Part shown: piece by piece, positions 39,223 to 53,400 of the stretch
Layout of the letters: the number at the start of each line of letters is the position of its first letter
How positions within the stretch are numbered: the first letter of the stretch is position 1
Assembly: GCF_011397635.1 (NCBI RefSeq)
Contig: NC_064761.1
Location: 30,731,643 to 30,795,642, forward strand
From: Epinephelus fuscoguttatus
Lineage: Eukaryota; Chordata; Actinopteri; Perciformes; Serranidae
Length of the DNA stretch: 64,000 nucleotides
Direction of reading: 5' to 3'
Made by a program: the position numbers and the translations under genes
Notes under the pieces: model-generated
The model's input: only the letters and a program-made list of their open reading frames with translations
Told to the model about the DNA's origin: nothing
Database searches by the model: none

Positions 39223-40540
39223 CTTAAATGCTAATGTCAGCATGCTAACACGCTCACAATGACAATTTAACACGCTGATATTTAGCAGGTATAATGTTAA
39301 AATGTTCATCATCTAGCTTGTTCGCATGCTGATATTTAGTAATTAGCACAGAACACAAAGTACAGATTTGTAGTTTAAGGTACTTGGTCATAAATAAAAC
39401 CAAATTCATTGGCTTTCCAACCAAAACTTAAAACATTTAACTCAAAACCACAAATGTGAATCTCATGGTGGCACTAAAGGAAAAAGTCAGAGGATCACTG
39501 CAGTCATTACAGGCCCCCCAAAACAATACTCAGCAGTGTTGGAGCAAAGAAATCCCCTGCTGCACAAAAGGCATTTTACCCCCTAGACCAAAAGAGAAAT
39601 CTGTAAAACTGTTGACACCTCAAACTGCAAACATTAATGACTCTTTCTGTAATGAATTTTTTGATCCATGGAGGTTTTATATTCGTAAACTTTACTTGAG
39701 CCAAAAAAAAGCGATCGAAAAATCTTTATAATGTAAAGTCTGTGAGGGAAGTGTAACCTCATAGGTGGGGCCAGCGGGAGAAACACTACTGCGTATATTC
39801 AGAGGGCCCCATATCACAGAAGTAAACCTGGAAGCTGGAAGCTAGAAACTTTTTTTTGCCATTTGCGCCAAGTGAGCATTTCCATTGGACTGAATAGAGG
39901 CCATGTTGGCATCCAGTATCTAGTTATTATTATACAGTCATTTGGATTCATCCTCTGGGGAGCATGACTGTGTATACATAAATTTCATGGCAGTCCAGTA
40001 AATAGTTGTCCAGTTATTTCAGTCTGACCCATTAAAAACAAAAGAAAATATTTGTAGTAGCCCTTTTAAAAATTTTAAATTCTTGTGCATAAAGCCAGAA
40101 GAACATTTCCTTTTATTTTCCTTCTCAGATCATATGTGTCTAAGTTAAACTATGCAGGAATTGTTGGCTTGTAAACAGTATTGCCATCAAATATGAAAGT
40201 GAAAGCCCACCACATTTGGAGATTCCTCTGGAGGTGCGCTGCTTACAGTCCTGCACCTGGTCGCTACCTTTTTCCTGTTTCTCCTCTCCTGTCCTGACCT
40301 CATGTGTGTGCTGTGCCCAGGAACGCCCCTAACACTGCAAAAATAATAGAAAACACAAGCAGAGGACAGGATCTGTGCAGACATATACGCCAATCGAGAG
40401 TAGTTACTTCCGTGTGAGTCTGTACATTTCTTTCCTTTTCGGAAAATCCTGCACAGTATACATTAAAACATAAATTCAAAGCCACGCATAATGTTGTTGG
40501 AAGATCTCGCTATTAATATGCAACAAAAACACATTTTTCT
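39223..40540. other. Intergenic sequence between convergent mpnd and sh3gl1
   Basis: No gene seen. It contains low-complexity blocks and a repeat-like piece at about 40195-40460. A loosely similar block near 50070-50260 (shared words around ACTTCYGTRTG, TGTACAWT and AATCCTGCA) suggests a dispersed family of unknown type. The open frame at 39456-39731 has no recognisable domain. Confidence 0.4.
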
Positions 40541-40542
40541 TT

Positions 40543-40552
40543 TTTATTTATT
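40543..40552 (-). promoter_or_regulatory. Polyadenylation signal for sh3gl1
   Basis: Overlapping AATAAA signals on the minus strand, about 2.65 kb beyond the sh3gl1 stop. The sequence between is free of other genes and reads like one long 3' UTR. Nearer signals may also be used. Confidence 0.4.
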
Positions 40553-43198
40553 GTAAGAAGGGGAGGGTGGGGGACAAGAAAGAAGCACATACAATAATAA
40601 AAGACAAAATATTGTGGTTAAATTCTGTACTCTTACCAAAAGTAAAAAGGCAACTTAAATCTAAAGACATACATGTACAAGGTGTAATATAGGACTACAT
40701 GCAAAGATTAATTTATATGTTTTAAGGTCTTGTATATAAAAAATAATACTATAGAGAGCCAGAATGATTTAATGCTGTTCCAAAGAGCATTTAAGACTGA
40801 TTAAACAAATACATAGCCCTTTAAAAAAAAATGAAGAAATCAGTGGGACTTTAGTTTTTTTCAAACATGGATTAAAATCTACATAAAAAACAGTTTCCGC
40901 TGGTGGTCTGCTGATCAACTTCACATTAGTACACACAACACATGTCTAGGAAACTGCCTGTAGTGTCAGATATGTGCAGAAATGTGCACACATGCATTTT
41001 ATCTTTACACATGAAAAGCGCCAATGGCTAGAAATAAAAACCAAAAGTAGAAAAAAATTCTTGACCATATTCTTAAGTTGCTAGGTTAGGTTTTGGTTGC
41101 TGGATTAGTTGCGGTACTTTCCCTCCTTTCTTTTCCAAAGGCACTAAAACAAAGCTAGCAAGGACTTTTTTTTTTTTTTTTTTTTATAACAGTGTGATCC
41201 AGACAGCACCTCCTACAGCCCTTTAACTTTGCCCTGATCTTGATACAAGCATTGAAATGTAGTAAGATCAGAGATGTAAACATATTAGACAAGGACCAAA
41301 CTCGGGAGTGGGGGAAGTGTTTGGCAGCATGGAGTGATAGACAAACACAGATAATACGGGGGGAAATGTAGCAGAGATATTACAAGACACTTTTCTCATT
41401 CACAATTTTAACTTTTTTTTAGACCTCCAGACAGTTTGAAATCAGCTGGACGGACAGTTTGTTTGGTAAATTTTCATGTTTGGTAACAAAGTTCTCCAAA
41501 TTCGCCAAAGTGAACAACAGCTTACATTTATTTTTCCCTTGATGTTTTCCCTTTCACTCCAGGTCTTTCCCTCATACTGTACAGTGTATGTTGGATTAGA
41601 CTCCATCTGCAGGTGTGGACTGCGGTTAAATCCAGAACAAGAACCAGCCTTGTCCAAATAGATTAACTAAACAGGAACGATACCTGTCTACATCTGCCCA
41701 ACGTACTACTCACAAATAAATCAAGCCATTGTGAATCATCAGAATCACAGGGTCAGAATAAGTTTCAAAGCACAGATGAGTTTCACATTCTCAAAGACAC
41801 GACGGAAAACAGAAATAGTGGGACACTTAGTGATGAATATGAAAGACTGAGTCGCTGCCAGCAGCGTCATCTATTCAGGCACTGCATGGAGGTAACAGGC
41901 GCCTACAACAGGTCAAAAGACCGAATAAAGGAAAGGCTAAACATGCTAAGACAAACAGGCCCAAAACTAAATGAATATATGGCTATATTACAGAATAGTT
42001 AGCAGTTTAGCAAACAGGCGCACCGAGCGATATGTTTCTATTGCATTTTATAAAGTTTTTTGGCTCTGTCTCCTCTATTGAACAGACAAGCAGACTAAAC
42101 AACGTAATAACTCTGCATGTCTACACAACAAACACGCCTGCCTTGAGTGACAAAAAGGTGCAACGTCTGCATTTAACTTTGGGTCTGTGTGTAGCGGTGG
42201 AGTAAGTCTTTCACACACACATCAATCTCATCTGAGGACCAAGGTGCAATTACATGTTCTCACATATTCAGTAAGCAGTTCTACTTTAAAGCTACTGTAG
42301 TAGGTTGAGACTGAAATAAATCAAATACTGAGAGGACACCACTGTATCAGGCCTGTTGTCTTCTGAAGCTATCAGTGCACAGGTTAGACTCAAATCTAAC
42401 GAGCATTACAAATAGGCCTAAACCTGAACATGGTGTAAAGCACAAATCTGAGGATAATTTCTGCTCGTTTCTCATTAAAAATGCAAATGCAGTATTTTTT
42501 CCTTTTTAATACAAACAACATTTTTAGTCGTGTGTAGTTCCATTTTAGTTTAGGTGAGAGTAATTCTCAGTTTGGCCAGCAGGTGGCATCATGAGATGAG
42601 CTCTAGTCCTTCAGGGACACAAACAGTTTTCAGTTTTGAAATGAAGATGATATTCAGCCAAGTTAATTGACACTTACTGTGAGGTTTTGTTTCAAGTTGG
42701 CCTCTTCAGCCTGAAACTAACTGTTAAGTTGGTGAGCAACCTGAGTTTTAAACAGACTGCAGTCACACATACAGGATGATATCAATGTCACCCCATCATA
42801 AACACCAGATTTAATACAAATTATCTTTATGATATCAGTAATTTCTGTGGTTAAAGGAAATATTGCTTATAAATGTGTCATCAGTTAGTCCTCAGGAAAT
42901 GTTTCTGACTGCCAGATAACGGGTGATGACACTTAATGTCCGTCTCAGATCCTTTTACCTTTGGGTGGAACAGGTTGATATTCTGGTCTGGACTTTGAAA
43001 TGTGACCGTCTTCTCCAGAATTCCAGATGACAAAAAGTGCTTGTCTCTGATGGTGACGTTGGAGCTGAAGGTGAAAATGAATGTTCTGCGGACCATCCCT
43101 TGGCTTTGCTTTCCTCCCTCTCTACTAATTCTACTTGCTCTCTCCTTTTCCTCCTCCTCTCCATCAGTCTCCTCCTTAACGCTCATGCTCTCTTTCTA

Positions 43199-46100
43199 TT
43201 AGTGTGGCAATGGGACGAGGACCTCGACATAGTTGAGAGGGAAGAATCCCGACTGGCTGTTCAGCATGCCCTCGTACCAGTTCTCGTCGATCTGATTGGT
43301 TAGAGTGATGATATCGCCCTCGCGGAAGCCCAGCTCGCCCTCGTTCTCTGGCTCAAAGTCATACAGCGCTTTACAGCTCGGCTGCTCTGGGGCTGAGAAA
43401 ACACAAGGAGAGAAAGAAAGAGGAAGATGAGGACAACATTCAGAATTCTCTAAGACACAGTGAGGATCCACAGCAGTGTCAGTTTCAGGAAAACATTGTC
43501 ACACTGCACAGGTTAGGCATGTAATCTACTGCATACTGTAGTTCATACTTGTTTATATATGTTAGTATTACATAAGCTCGTGGTGCAGTCAGATCAACTT
43601 CAACAAAGCATTGCAAACAAGCTCAAGAGTGCTGACAAGTTGAAACCACAACATCCTCTGACAGCAAGTTTTTGTGTGAATGTCCCCGTCCCTCCCCATC
43701 CGACCACCGTTTCCCCCATTTATGCCTTTCTCTGTGACCTCACAAAGATCAGCGGAGGAGAGTGGGGCTCCACACGCGAGACAAACTAGGCTTTTTTGTC
43801 TCCTAACAATTTTCTCATTGTATCAACTTAACCCCACAGACTGCTGGGCAGGCTAGAGATGGGGAAAGCTTTGGCCACTAGTTCTCTATGTATTACTCTC
43901 ACACTGTATCAGTTTACAGAGGCAGAAAAAAATAAGCAATCAATTTGAATCAACTCTGAAGCAAAATAATAATAATTACAATTAAAAACATTTTACTAAT
44001 TAAAGGTAGGTTAGATCCGAGTACATGCCAATTTGTCATAGTAAAAAGCTTGTAAGCTAGTATGACCCACTTCTCTATCAGTGCTTTTGATGTCTGGTGC
44101 TTCTCAAAGTCTTAAAGCTGAATTTCACGGTCATCAAATCCTGCCGAAGGACTTCCAATGTCAAAGATGCTTTGAATTCTACCAAGGACCGAGTCCCTCC
44201 TTCAGAGAATTTTCAAGGATGCATGTGTGCATCCTCAGCGGGCATGAAATACCCACAATTTGTTGCGCATGATTAGCCAGAATTGAAGGCTGGGCCTTTT
44301 CAATGACACACGTGGTCACTCACTAGCCTGTTCCAATGTGTGCTCATCGAATGCTAGGAAGAAGTCTTGCCTTGCCTCTGTAGGACCCGATTTAGAAGGA
44401 CCTATCAAAGAAGCATCCTTGAATTTTAGAAGCACTTTCATTCAATTGCCTTAAAGCTATTGGCATTCTTAGTATTCTAGTTAAGTGTCACCAACACCAG
44501 CTTCTGAAGGAAATATCAGTCTGTCATCAGTCAATTCAATTCAATTCAATTCAATTCAAATTCGCTTTATTGACATGAAAGTTATAATAACAATATTGTC
44601 AAAGCACTTAGAGAATTAATAACATAAAATAAAATAAGTGTAAAAATAGTATAACAACAATAATAGTAATAGTATTAGTAGTAAAAGTAGTAGTAAATAA
44701 TAGTAATAATAAGTAATAACAAGTGATATATAAAATTTAACATTAAACTATATACATGTATGTGTGTCTGAGGGGGTTGAAGTGTTACATTGTTGTGTTT
44801 ATGTGTGTGTGTGTGTGTGTGTGTTCATGTGTGTGTGTGTGTTCATGTGTGTGTGTGTGTTCATGTGTGTGTGTGTGTGTGTGTGTTCATGTGTGTGTGT
44901 CATCAGTCTTTAGCGGCTAAATGCTCCACTATGTTCACCAGCTAGTCACTAACTTCGTCTGTCTGCGGTTTGGTGCCAAGCAGGTAGCGAACAGTGGGTA
45001 TTAACAGCTGCCTGCAGCCGCTGAAAATAACAGTACAAGAGTGGTGAGAGTGAACCAAACCAAAGCTGTGAGACGAACAGCTTAACAATAAGCAGAAACT
45101 ATAAACCTCCGTAGACAAGGGGAGCTGCAAATTCAGGTGATAATTCTCTGTAGGTTCATCACTACAAGCAAACACTTTCACATTATCATTTGATACACTG
45201 TTATCATAAAAAATATATAAGCAAAATAGCAATGTCAAGAAAACAGGTGACTTATTTGAGTGATTTCAATATGAATATGTGCTAAAAGCAGCAAGCTACT
45301 CCAAAGTCACATCAGTTTTACTCTGTATGGTCTTCAAGATAGTGGGTTAAAAATGATTTGTTTACACATGGACACACATAAACATAGATGACAGGTGATT
45401 AATACCACTTGATTCAAAGTAGGTGACCTTATTTCTCTTTATAACAATAAAACTAAATCTGATACTGACTAAAATACCACTACAAATACTGAACAATTGA
45501 TTATAATTCTAGCACCAGCTGCTTGTTTCTTGAATGTTAGTTATAGGTCAAGTGTGTAAGATTTAGGGGCAAATAATCATTTATGATATTCACAACTGTT
45601 TTCATTAATTTATAATCACCTGAAAATAAGCTGCTGTGTTTTCATTACATTAGAATGAGCCATTTATACCTACATACGGAGAGGGCGCTCTTCCACAGAG
45701 TCCGCCTTGTAGTTCTAAAGTAGCCCACAAGGGACAAACCAAACACTGGCTCTAAATAGTGCATATGCGTTTTCACGTCGGCCACCAGAGCTCTTCTACA
45801 AACCTGACCACACAGGAGAAGTTTCAGTTTTGCAACCTCACTGCTTGATGCCACCAAATTCTACACACTGGACAAAAGCACCTGCTTTACAACTTAATAA
45901 TTTAGCAATAATAATACTACCTGAAATATTTATTAATATAGCATTTTATAAAGACAAACAAACAACAAGTTTGGAAGTTTGTTGCTTGTTACTCGCACCA
46001 ACTAGATCCTCATTTATTCTTTTTGAATGTGTAGAATATCCACGTTTAAAGCAATTGTGGATTGAGTCAGTGATCGCAAGGTGTTAAGAACTTTGAGTAA

Positions 46101-47441
46101 GTCAGGCTGCAGTATCTACAGGTTGTGGATCTCATAAAAACCACAACTACGAACATGCTGTTAATACACGTGCACCATAAACCACCAATTACGTGTCGAA
46201 TGTGTGAGAAGCAACTATCCTACTTCCTACATTTCACACCAGAAGCTGTGCAAGCATACTGGACCATTTCAACACCGCAAGAATATGTGATGACCCAAAA
46301 AAAAAAAAAGGCCCACACAATCTGTGACTCACACAATCTGGGTTTCCGAAAGGACAATGTGGCCAAGTGAAAAAACGGCTCTGATGATATCACAGGAAAG
46401 AGGAACAAGGTCAGTTGGAGAAAGGCCAGCCAGATGACAGGACAGGACACACTCTCTCTTACACACGCACACATACACACAAACACCCACACCCCGTGCA
46501 TAAACAGACGTCCATTTTCTCATTGTAAACAACTGAGTCCATTTGACTCGAATATTTAGTGCACACCACCATTTATACAGCCACATTAAGACTACAGAAA
46601 GAGGAGAATTTGTTTCACATATTTGTGCTCAGTGGCACTGATTGGTTGCAGGTCTTGAGCAATAATGTTGGCAATGCGGAGCGTTTTTTCCAGTTTAGTT
46701 TCTGTCAGATTTCTAAGGAGTGTGTTCAATGCAGGCATTCTACTTTGGCTAAGTCCATCTTGTGTATGTAGAAACAGCTGGATGTTTTATTGCTGTATGG
46801 CAGCTCTTTTCCACAAATCATGCCTGAGAGAGGGTTTATTTTGTTTTGTCAAGACATCATCTGCTCTCTGGTGCAAACAGTACCGTCAGCCACTTCATCA
46901 TTTTGACATTCATAGTTAGCCAAAATGTGTTTTACTAAAGTGTTCATGGTAAAATAAAATAAAAAAAACCATCAATGTTTACCCTCACTCACAAATGTTT
47001 CAGAAATGTGTTTTTAAAGCCCTTCAACTGTTTCTTACCTGAGTTGCGTGAAGGTGGAGGGGCCATCGAAGTTGAGTAGCCGCCATTTGAATGGCTGTCT
47101 TCTCCAAAGTCAAAGATAGGTTTGGGTTTAGGTGTGTATTCACGTCTTGGTCGAGACTGAGCATCATTCATCCTATTCAAAAAGATAAGTTCTACATTTC
47201 AAAACTTCCACAATAATTACAAACTAATGTTAGAAGTTACTGTGACTGAACCAGAAGGAGAAAAGCTCCAATCAGAAAGCTGCACAGTTAGATACACCAC
47301 ACAGTATGCTATTAGTGCATGTCTGGTCTCATTACTGCACCTGTCTCTGAGTTTGTCAGACAGCTCCTCCAGCACCTGTACAGCCTGTCTGTGGTACTGC
47401 AGCTGGGACTCCACCAGGGATGAGAGCTGGCTCACCTGCTC

Positions 47442-47497
<56 letters not shown>

Positions 47498-50400
47498 GAA
47501 GATGTTACTTTGCTTAAGTTCTTGCCAATCCAATGGATAAACAGTTCAATATTCTGCACTATAAATAACACCGTTTGTAAAAACCCCAGTGACAGCATGT
47601 GGGCATATACTGCACCTTAGGGATTCACGATCATGAAGCTAATGTGTGGTAAATAATTAATATTAGTTTGACAACATAATCTTTACTCATGGTCCACTTT
47701 CTCTGAAACATTTAACCTCAACTGATTCTAGTGAGTAGACCCTAATTTAGATTATTTTGTCTAAGCACTATACCCAACATCAGAAATGATCTGTCCCGCT
47801 CAAATTTACAGATACATAGTGTTTAAATGATCATAGGGAACAACCTAAAAAGAGGCTGGATCTACAGAACTAACAAGAAATGTGGAACAGATGCACTTCC
47901 TCCAGGTAACACTAGTCATATTTACACTGTTAACCTGTCTTCAGCATTATAACTAAACAACAAAAGGCTGTGCTGTCATATAACAAAACACACAATTCAA
48001 CATAAATCTAGATGAAGTCCAACGTGCACCCTAAGCTGTTTTGTTCTCTATGCCTCTTCACCTACAGGTGTGCACACCTGCAGTTACAGGGCAAACAAAT
48101 GCTTTAATTTCAAAACCCAAAATCAAACAGTTATTAAATGGAAACTGCTATTTAAAGACGTGTTTATCTCGAGTGTGAGTGTTGGCTGAACACCTTTACA
48201 GGTGTAACTATTGCCGTGTTTGTCCTATGGGTGTGTATTTAACAGCAGAAAAGTGGAGCTCATTGTAGGTCCACAACAAAGCACTCATGAAATGTTTCAC
48301 ATGATATGGCAGCACCAATTAATGTCACAAGACAGCCCAGGCTGAAAATAATTGTGGTTACCATTTGAAATGTTGTCTTTGATATGCTTTAATGGGGGCT
48401 TTTTTTATTACTGTAAGGACATACAGCAATATAAAGTATAGTAAAGATTATTGGTGCTTGAAAGGCTGTATTTTTAGTATGTGTATTTAATGTATTTAAT
48501 GTATTTAAGTGTTCTGTGTTCAAAGCTATATGCTAAGACCCCTAACTTTTGGATGTAATTACCCCTTTCATTTTAAAGATGGACTGCACAATGCTGATGC
48601 TTCGGAGGACAGACACACATACAATGCACTGAACAGTAACAAATCAGTCCTCACGTCAGTCTCCAGCAGGTTGTACATGCTCGTCTCAGCCACTTCCTTT
48701 GACTCGTGAAACTTCTCCAGGGCCTGTCGAAGCTCCTCGTCTGGAATCTTACCCTGACGCTTTTTCTTATAATCATAGTCCAAGCGACGGCCTTCCAGCT
48801 TCTTCAGGTGATGCTGAGGTGGTAAACATTGTTGGTTACGGAGGTGGCACGGAAGTGATCACCATCTTGTTTTAAATTTAACATAATTTGAAGAAATTAT
48901 CTTGTCGATGTACCTGAATCTCTCTGAGGTCCTTGTCACAGAGCCCTTGCAGTGGATCGATAAAGTTCTGTTTAACATCGATATCTAGAGAGTCTTTGAC
49001 TTCTGCCAATCTTTTCATGGCCTCTCCAACATCCACTAGCGCGCCGCCTGAGCCACACAGACAGAGATTGATAGTTTTGTGATATAGTAGATTTATAGTG
49101 TTGTACCAAAGAATCATATCTCCATCAGAACACACATAAAGTAACAGATAGTATCTAATAAAAACACACAGAGACACAAACACAATACTTTAAACAGTCA
49201 AAGCATTTGGGTGCAGTCTATCAGTCAGCATACCACACATACACAACCATGTACAACCAAAAACCCATAATAACAAACTCCAACATTTCTGTGCCAGGAG
49301 TTTATGGTCTCTCTCCACACACACACATATCTTACCAAAGTTAGTGTCCTCTCCGAGGTCCCGTCCATACTTGCTCATACATTCCCCAAGCAACCCCTCG
49401 GCCTGAGGGTAGCCTGGGTTCTTCACCTGACCGCGGATCTTAGACATGGTGTTCAACATGGACAGTTTGGCCCGTGATGCTACAAAGGGGAATTAAAATA
49501 AGTGTCATCAGTCATCAGAACAGTTCAAACTGTTCCAATAAATACACTAAAAGTGGTTTTCTTCTCACCTGGGTTGGGCTGAAGGTACTCTGATGTTTTG
49601 GAAATTACCTCCACTACTGCTTTACTGGTCACATCTACTTTCTACAAAACACAGCACGTACACACACACATAAGTCAGTGTACAACAGAGCTGCTGTAAT
49701 CACACAACTAAATGACAGGCAAATGAGGTGCGTGGTTAAACCATCTGTTAACCACTGCCTGCTTATTGGTATATACACATGAACTACTTTAAAAGTACAG
49801 TGAGTTATTTTTCTTCCCATGAATTTTGCATACAGTGCATACTATAGTGACAAGGGCCACTACATGCTGGTGTGACTAAGCCTGAAAGCGGAATGCTGTA
49901 TTAAAAGGTATACTGTAAACGCACTCCCTGGCGAGAGTGAAAGTAAAAATCAACCCCAGATTCACTCTTGTTTGGCATTCTACCTCACTATATTTGGGGT
50001 TTTTTTGGCGCTGTGTTTCTTGGATTGCCTACTGCTTATAGTCTGTCACTGGGTTGCTAACTTTTTATTAAGCCCCAACCTCACCTGAGCACTGTGGAGG
50101 TCAACGCCAATAAATGTACCAAGCACAGGAAATAAGAATGTAAGAAAATACAGGCAGAGGGTAGCGTCTTTGCAGAAAAACACACCGCCACACACTAGTA
50201 CTTCATAAAACATGATTGCAAGGGATTACTTCTGTATGTTTCTGTACAATCCTGCATAGCGTGCCTTTAAGCACTCCTATCATCCCTTTATGTTGGAATT
50301 ATTCATATTGTTGATGATGAACATTAAAAAATGTAAACTAGGGCTGCAACAATTTTCATAATGAATTAATACTATGATTATGCCGTTAACTTTTTCCAAG

Positions 50401-53400
50401 ATCAAAACGTGATGTCAAAAAGTGTTTTTCTGCCCAAAAGTCCAAAATCCAAAGATATTCAATTTAGTACTGTATTAGAAGACCAAGAAAACCAGCAAAT
50501 ATTCACATTTGAGAAACTGGAAACAGTGAATTTTGACATCTTTGAAAAAAAAAAACATTGGAGGCAAGAGATCCTGGATGAAAACAGTGTTTTCATGCAC
50601 TGGTCAATTTTGAGATTTTGGGTGATATTTTTTACTCTGTAACATGTCTTCTTTCAGACTAGAGCAAAGTAGTTTTCCAAAATACACACTGAGGTGTTTA
50701 TTTGAGTTCAGATACCTATTCTGAAAATGTCTGCTTGAAGGACATATTTAGGCAAGGCGAGGCAGCTTTGTTTGTATAGCACATTTTGTACACCAGGGCA
50801 ATTCAAAGTGCTTTAAAGGGCAATAAAATGTGAAACATAACAAAGGATGAACAGATTTACAATAAAAGAGTAAGGAAAAACAAGATTACAGAAGTCAATT
50901 ACTTCATGATTTACAATTTAAAAAAAAAAAAAAATCACCATTAAAAATAGCAAAAGTGCAGACACGAGATGCAAAGATAAAATGAGTATTTAACGTGATT
51001 TAAAAATAAGTTTGCAGTCATTACAGGGTGGAGTAGGAAGTGTAAAAAAGGAATGTTTTTAGCTTTGACCTAAAACTGGTCAGAGTCCGGGCTTGTCCAA
51101 CATCATCCGGTTATTCCAGGTTTGTCCTGCATGATAACAAAATGCTGCTTCACCATGTTTTGTTCTGACTCTTGGGACGGTCAATAGGCCGGCCCCAAAA
51201 TGGCCTTAGATTTAATTAGATAATGCCTCAATTGCATGTTTAAACATAAACATTCAGAAAACCTTGTAATACAGAAAAGTAATTATCATAATGTAAATAA
51301 TCAACTGGGGAAGTTTTATAGTGTGCTATCTCTTAGTTAATCTTTTTGCCATAGTGTCTTAACTTTTGCTTAAAAATGTATGGTATTTTACAACACATAT
51401 CTTTAGAGGATATTTTCTAAAAATGTGTTTTTTTTGCTCATACTCTGAGACAAAAATCTCAACTTTAGTAGCCACTGCATATGCCAGACTTTCTGGTTTT
51501 ATTCCCGTCTATATTCTGAAGGTTTTTACAGAGGGATTTATTAATATATCTTTCATAGCCTGGTTTATACAACAATTTATTCCTAAAAACACGGCAAAAA
51601 TTGTTTTTATGGCTGCTGGCAGTATTTATTGATTTAAGGAGTGATGAAATGAGATATCCGAAACGGTCTCTGTAAAAACCTTTGACTTTAATATAACAAA
51701 ACCACTAAACAAGAATTTTAAACCCAGATTTTGTTCTGGAAATTCAAGCAAATTTGTGCATATTTAATTAGATAATGCACACATTTGCATATTTCAACAT
51801 AATATTCAGAAACTTGTAATATAAAAATAACTGTCTTGATCTAAGTAATCAATTGGGGAAGTTTCATGGCGATATCTATTAGTTAAAAATTCACCTGAGG
51901 TGTCTTCCCTTCATCAATTATCAAAATATTGCTGATTGATTTGTTGTTTTTGATGTCACACACACAGTTTTAAAGGATTTAATAAAATTTGAGGTCAGAA
52001 TTTTGTTCTCAACTTGCAGAGGATGGTGTATTGCTTTCGTTCTTCATGGTGTAAACATCAAGAGCGAACACAGCAGTATGTTTGTTTACTGAGTGTAAAA
52101 CCAATCAGGCCTGTAGCTTCGGCCAAGGATGTTTCTCTTTTAAGACCACACAAAGATGCCTCTCTTACCCGTTCCAAGTCTCTGAAGTCATCATCTAGTT
52201 TGGTTCCTTCAGCACCTCCGACTTTCTCGCTTACCATCTAGAGGGAGAGAGAGGGGAAATGAGAGGGAAAGACAGAAAGAGCGCTAATTCATTAATGCTG
52301 CTCACAAGGTTTTCATTTGAGAGGCGAAACAAACATAAGCTCATCTCTAAATTACACATCCACAGGCCTGCTGTGTAGAAAATGCAATAATTAACATTAA
52401 TATGTATGGAGCACTGTGTACAAATCCAACCTTTAACCTAACTCATCAGGTGACTTTACATTTTTAGAATTAGAGTAACAGATAACGGTGTACCACAAAG
52501 AACAACAACGCAAGCAGCGTTATGCAATCCATTTTGTTTACAATTGGCACAGTGAAGAAATGTTACCAGCTAACTCTGTTGCTTTTATTTCAATAAAGAC
52601 AACATGCTTTAACTTAAGCAGACTGATTGAAAGCATATGTTTTCCAAGTGAGATCTCTCGGCATGTTTTTAGGTCACAGACATAAGACTAAGAAATAGAA
52701 AACAGTCCCCTTCATGTGCATGTACAGTAAGTGTTTCTGTAAATAATTCTTGGCTAATTCCTTAAATTGAGAGCAGGATTTGTGCTTTTTCAAAGACAAA
52801 AGTCAGTCAAAGAGGACTGGAAAATTAATTAAACGGTTACTCTGGCTTTGTAATGAGTCTCTACTGCTGTGACTTCAAGATACTTAAAAGCTTGACTGCT
52901 GTGTCTGTGAACTACATGGTTCCCTATCTGACTTTCTTCAAGTGGAATGGGCAGAAAAAACAACCCCCATCACTACCAGGAAGATAATAAAACTGGCATG
53001 CAACAGTGCTTGGTTGCAGAGTAACTTGGAGACCTATTGTGCAAAGACAAAAGCAAACCACAATTACTACTTTTACTCAGGGTTTATGCCATGATTCTAG
53101 TCGAAATGCTGCACGACACTTTTGTATTATTAAAACTTGTGTCACCAGGATCAGGGTGTATTAAATGTTTTGCACAGGAATGTATCTTGTGCACTGACGT
53201 TTTGAGGGAAGTTCTATCAACCCTGATGTTAATGTTTAATTATTTCAACTACAGTGTGAACAAAGGAAGCATTTTAACGGTCTGGATAGTTAATTAAACA
53301 CGACAAAACAGGCCCTGAAAGAGGGATAAATAATCAGAAATCATTTGTACGATTTTTAATTTCATTTTCAGATGATCTTCTCAGGTGGTGTAGCTCTTTG

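Noticed and set aside
43002-43303. Plus-strand open frames overlapping the sh3gl1 last exon and 3' UTR
   Set aside because: They are the complement of the SH3-coding exon and low-complexity UTR; the minus strand explains the sequence.
44803-44899. CRISPR-like regularly spaced repeat
   Set aside because: The spacing arises from a compound TG microsatellite interrupted by TTCA; there are no unique spacers, and the setting is a fish intron.
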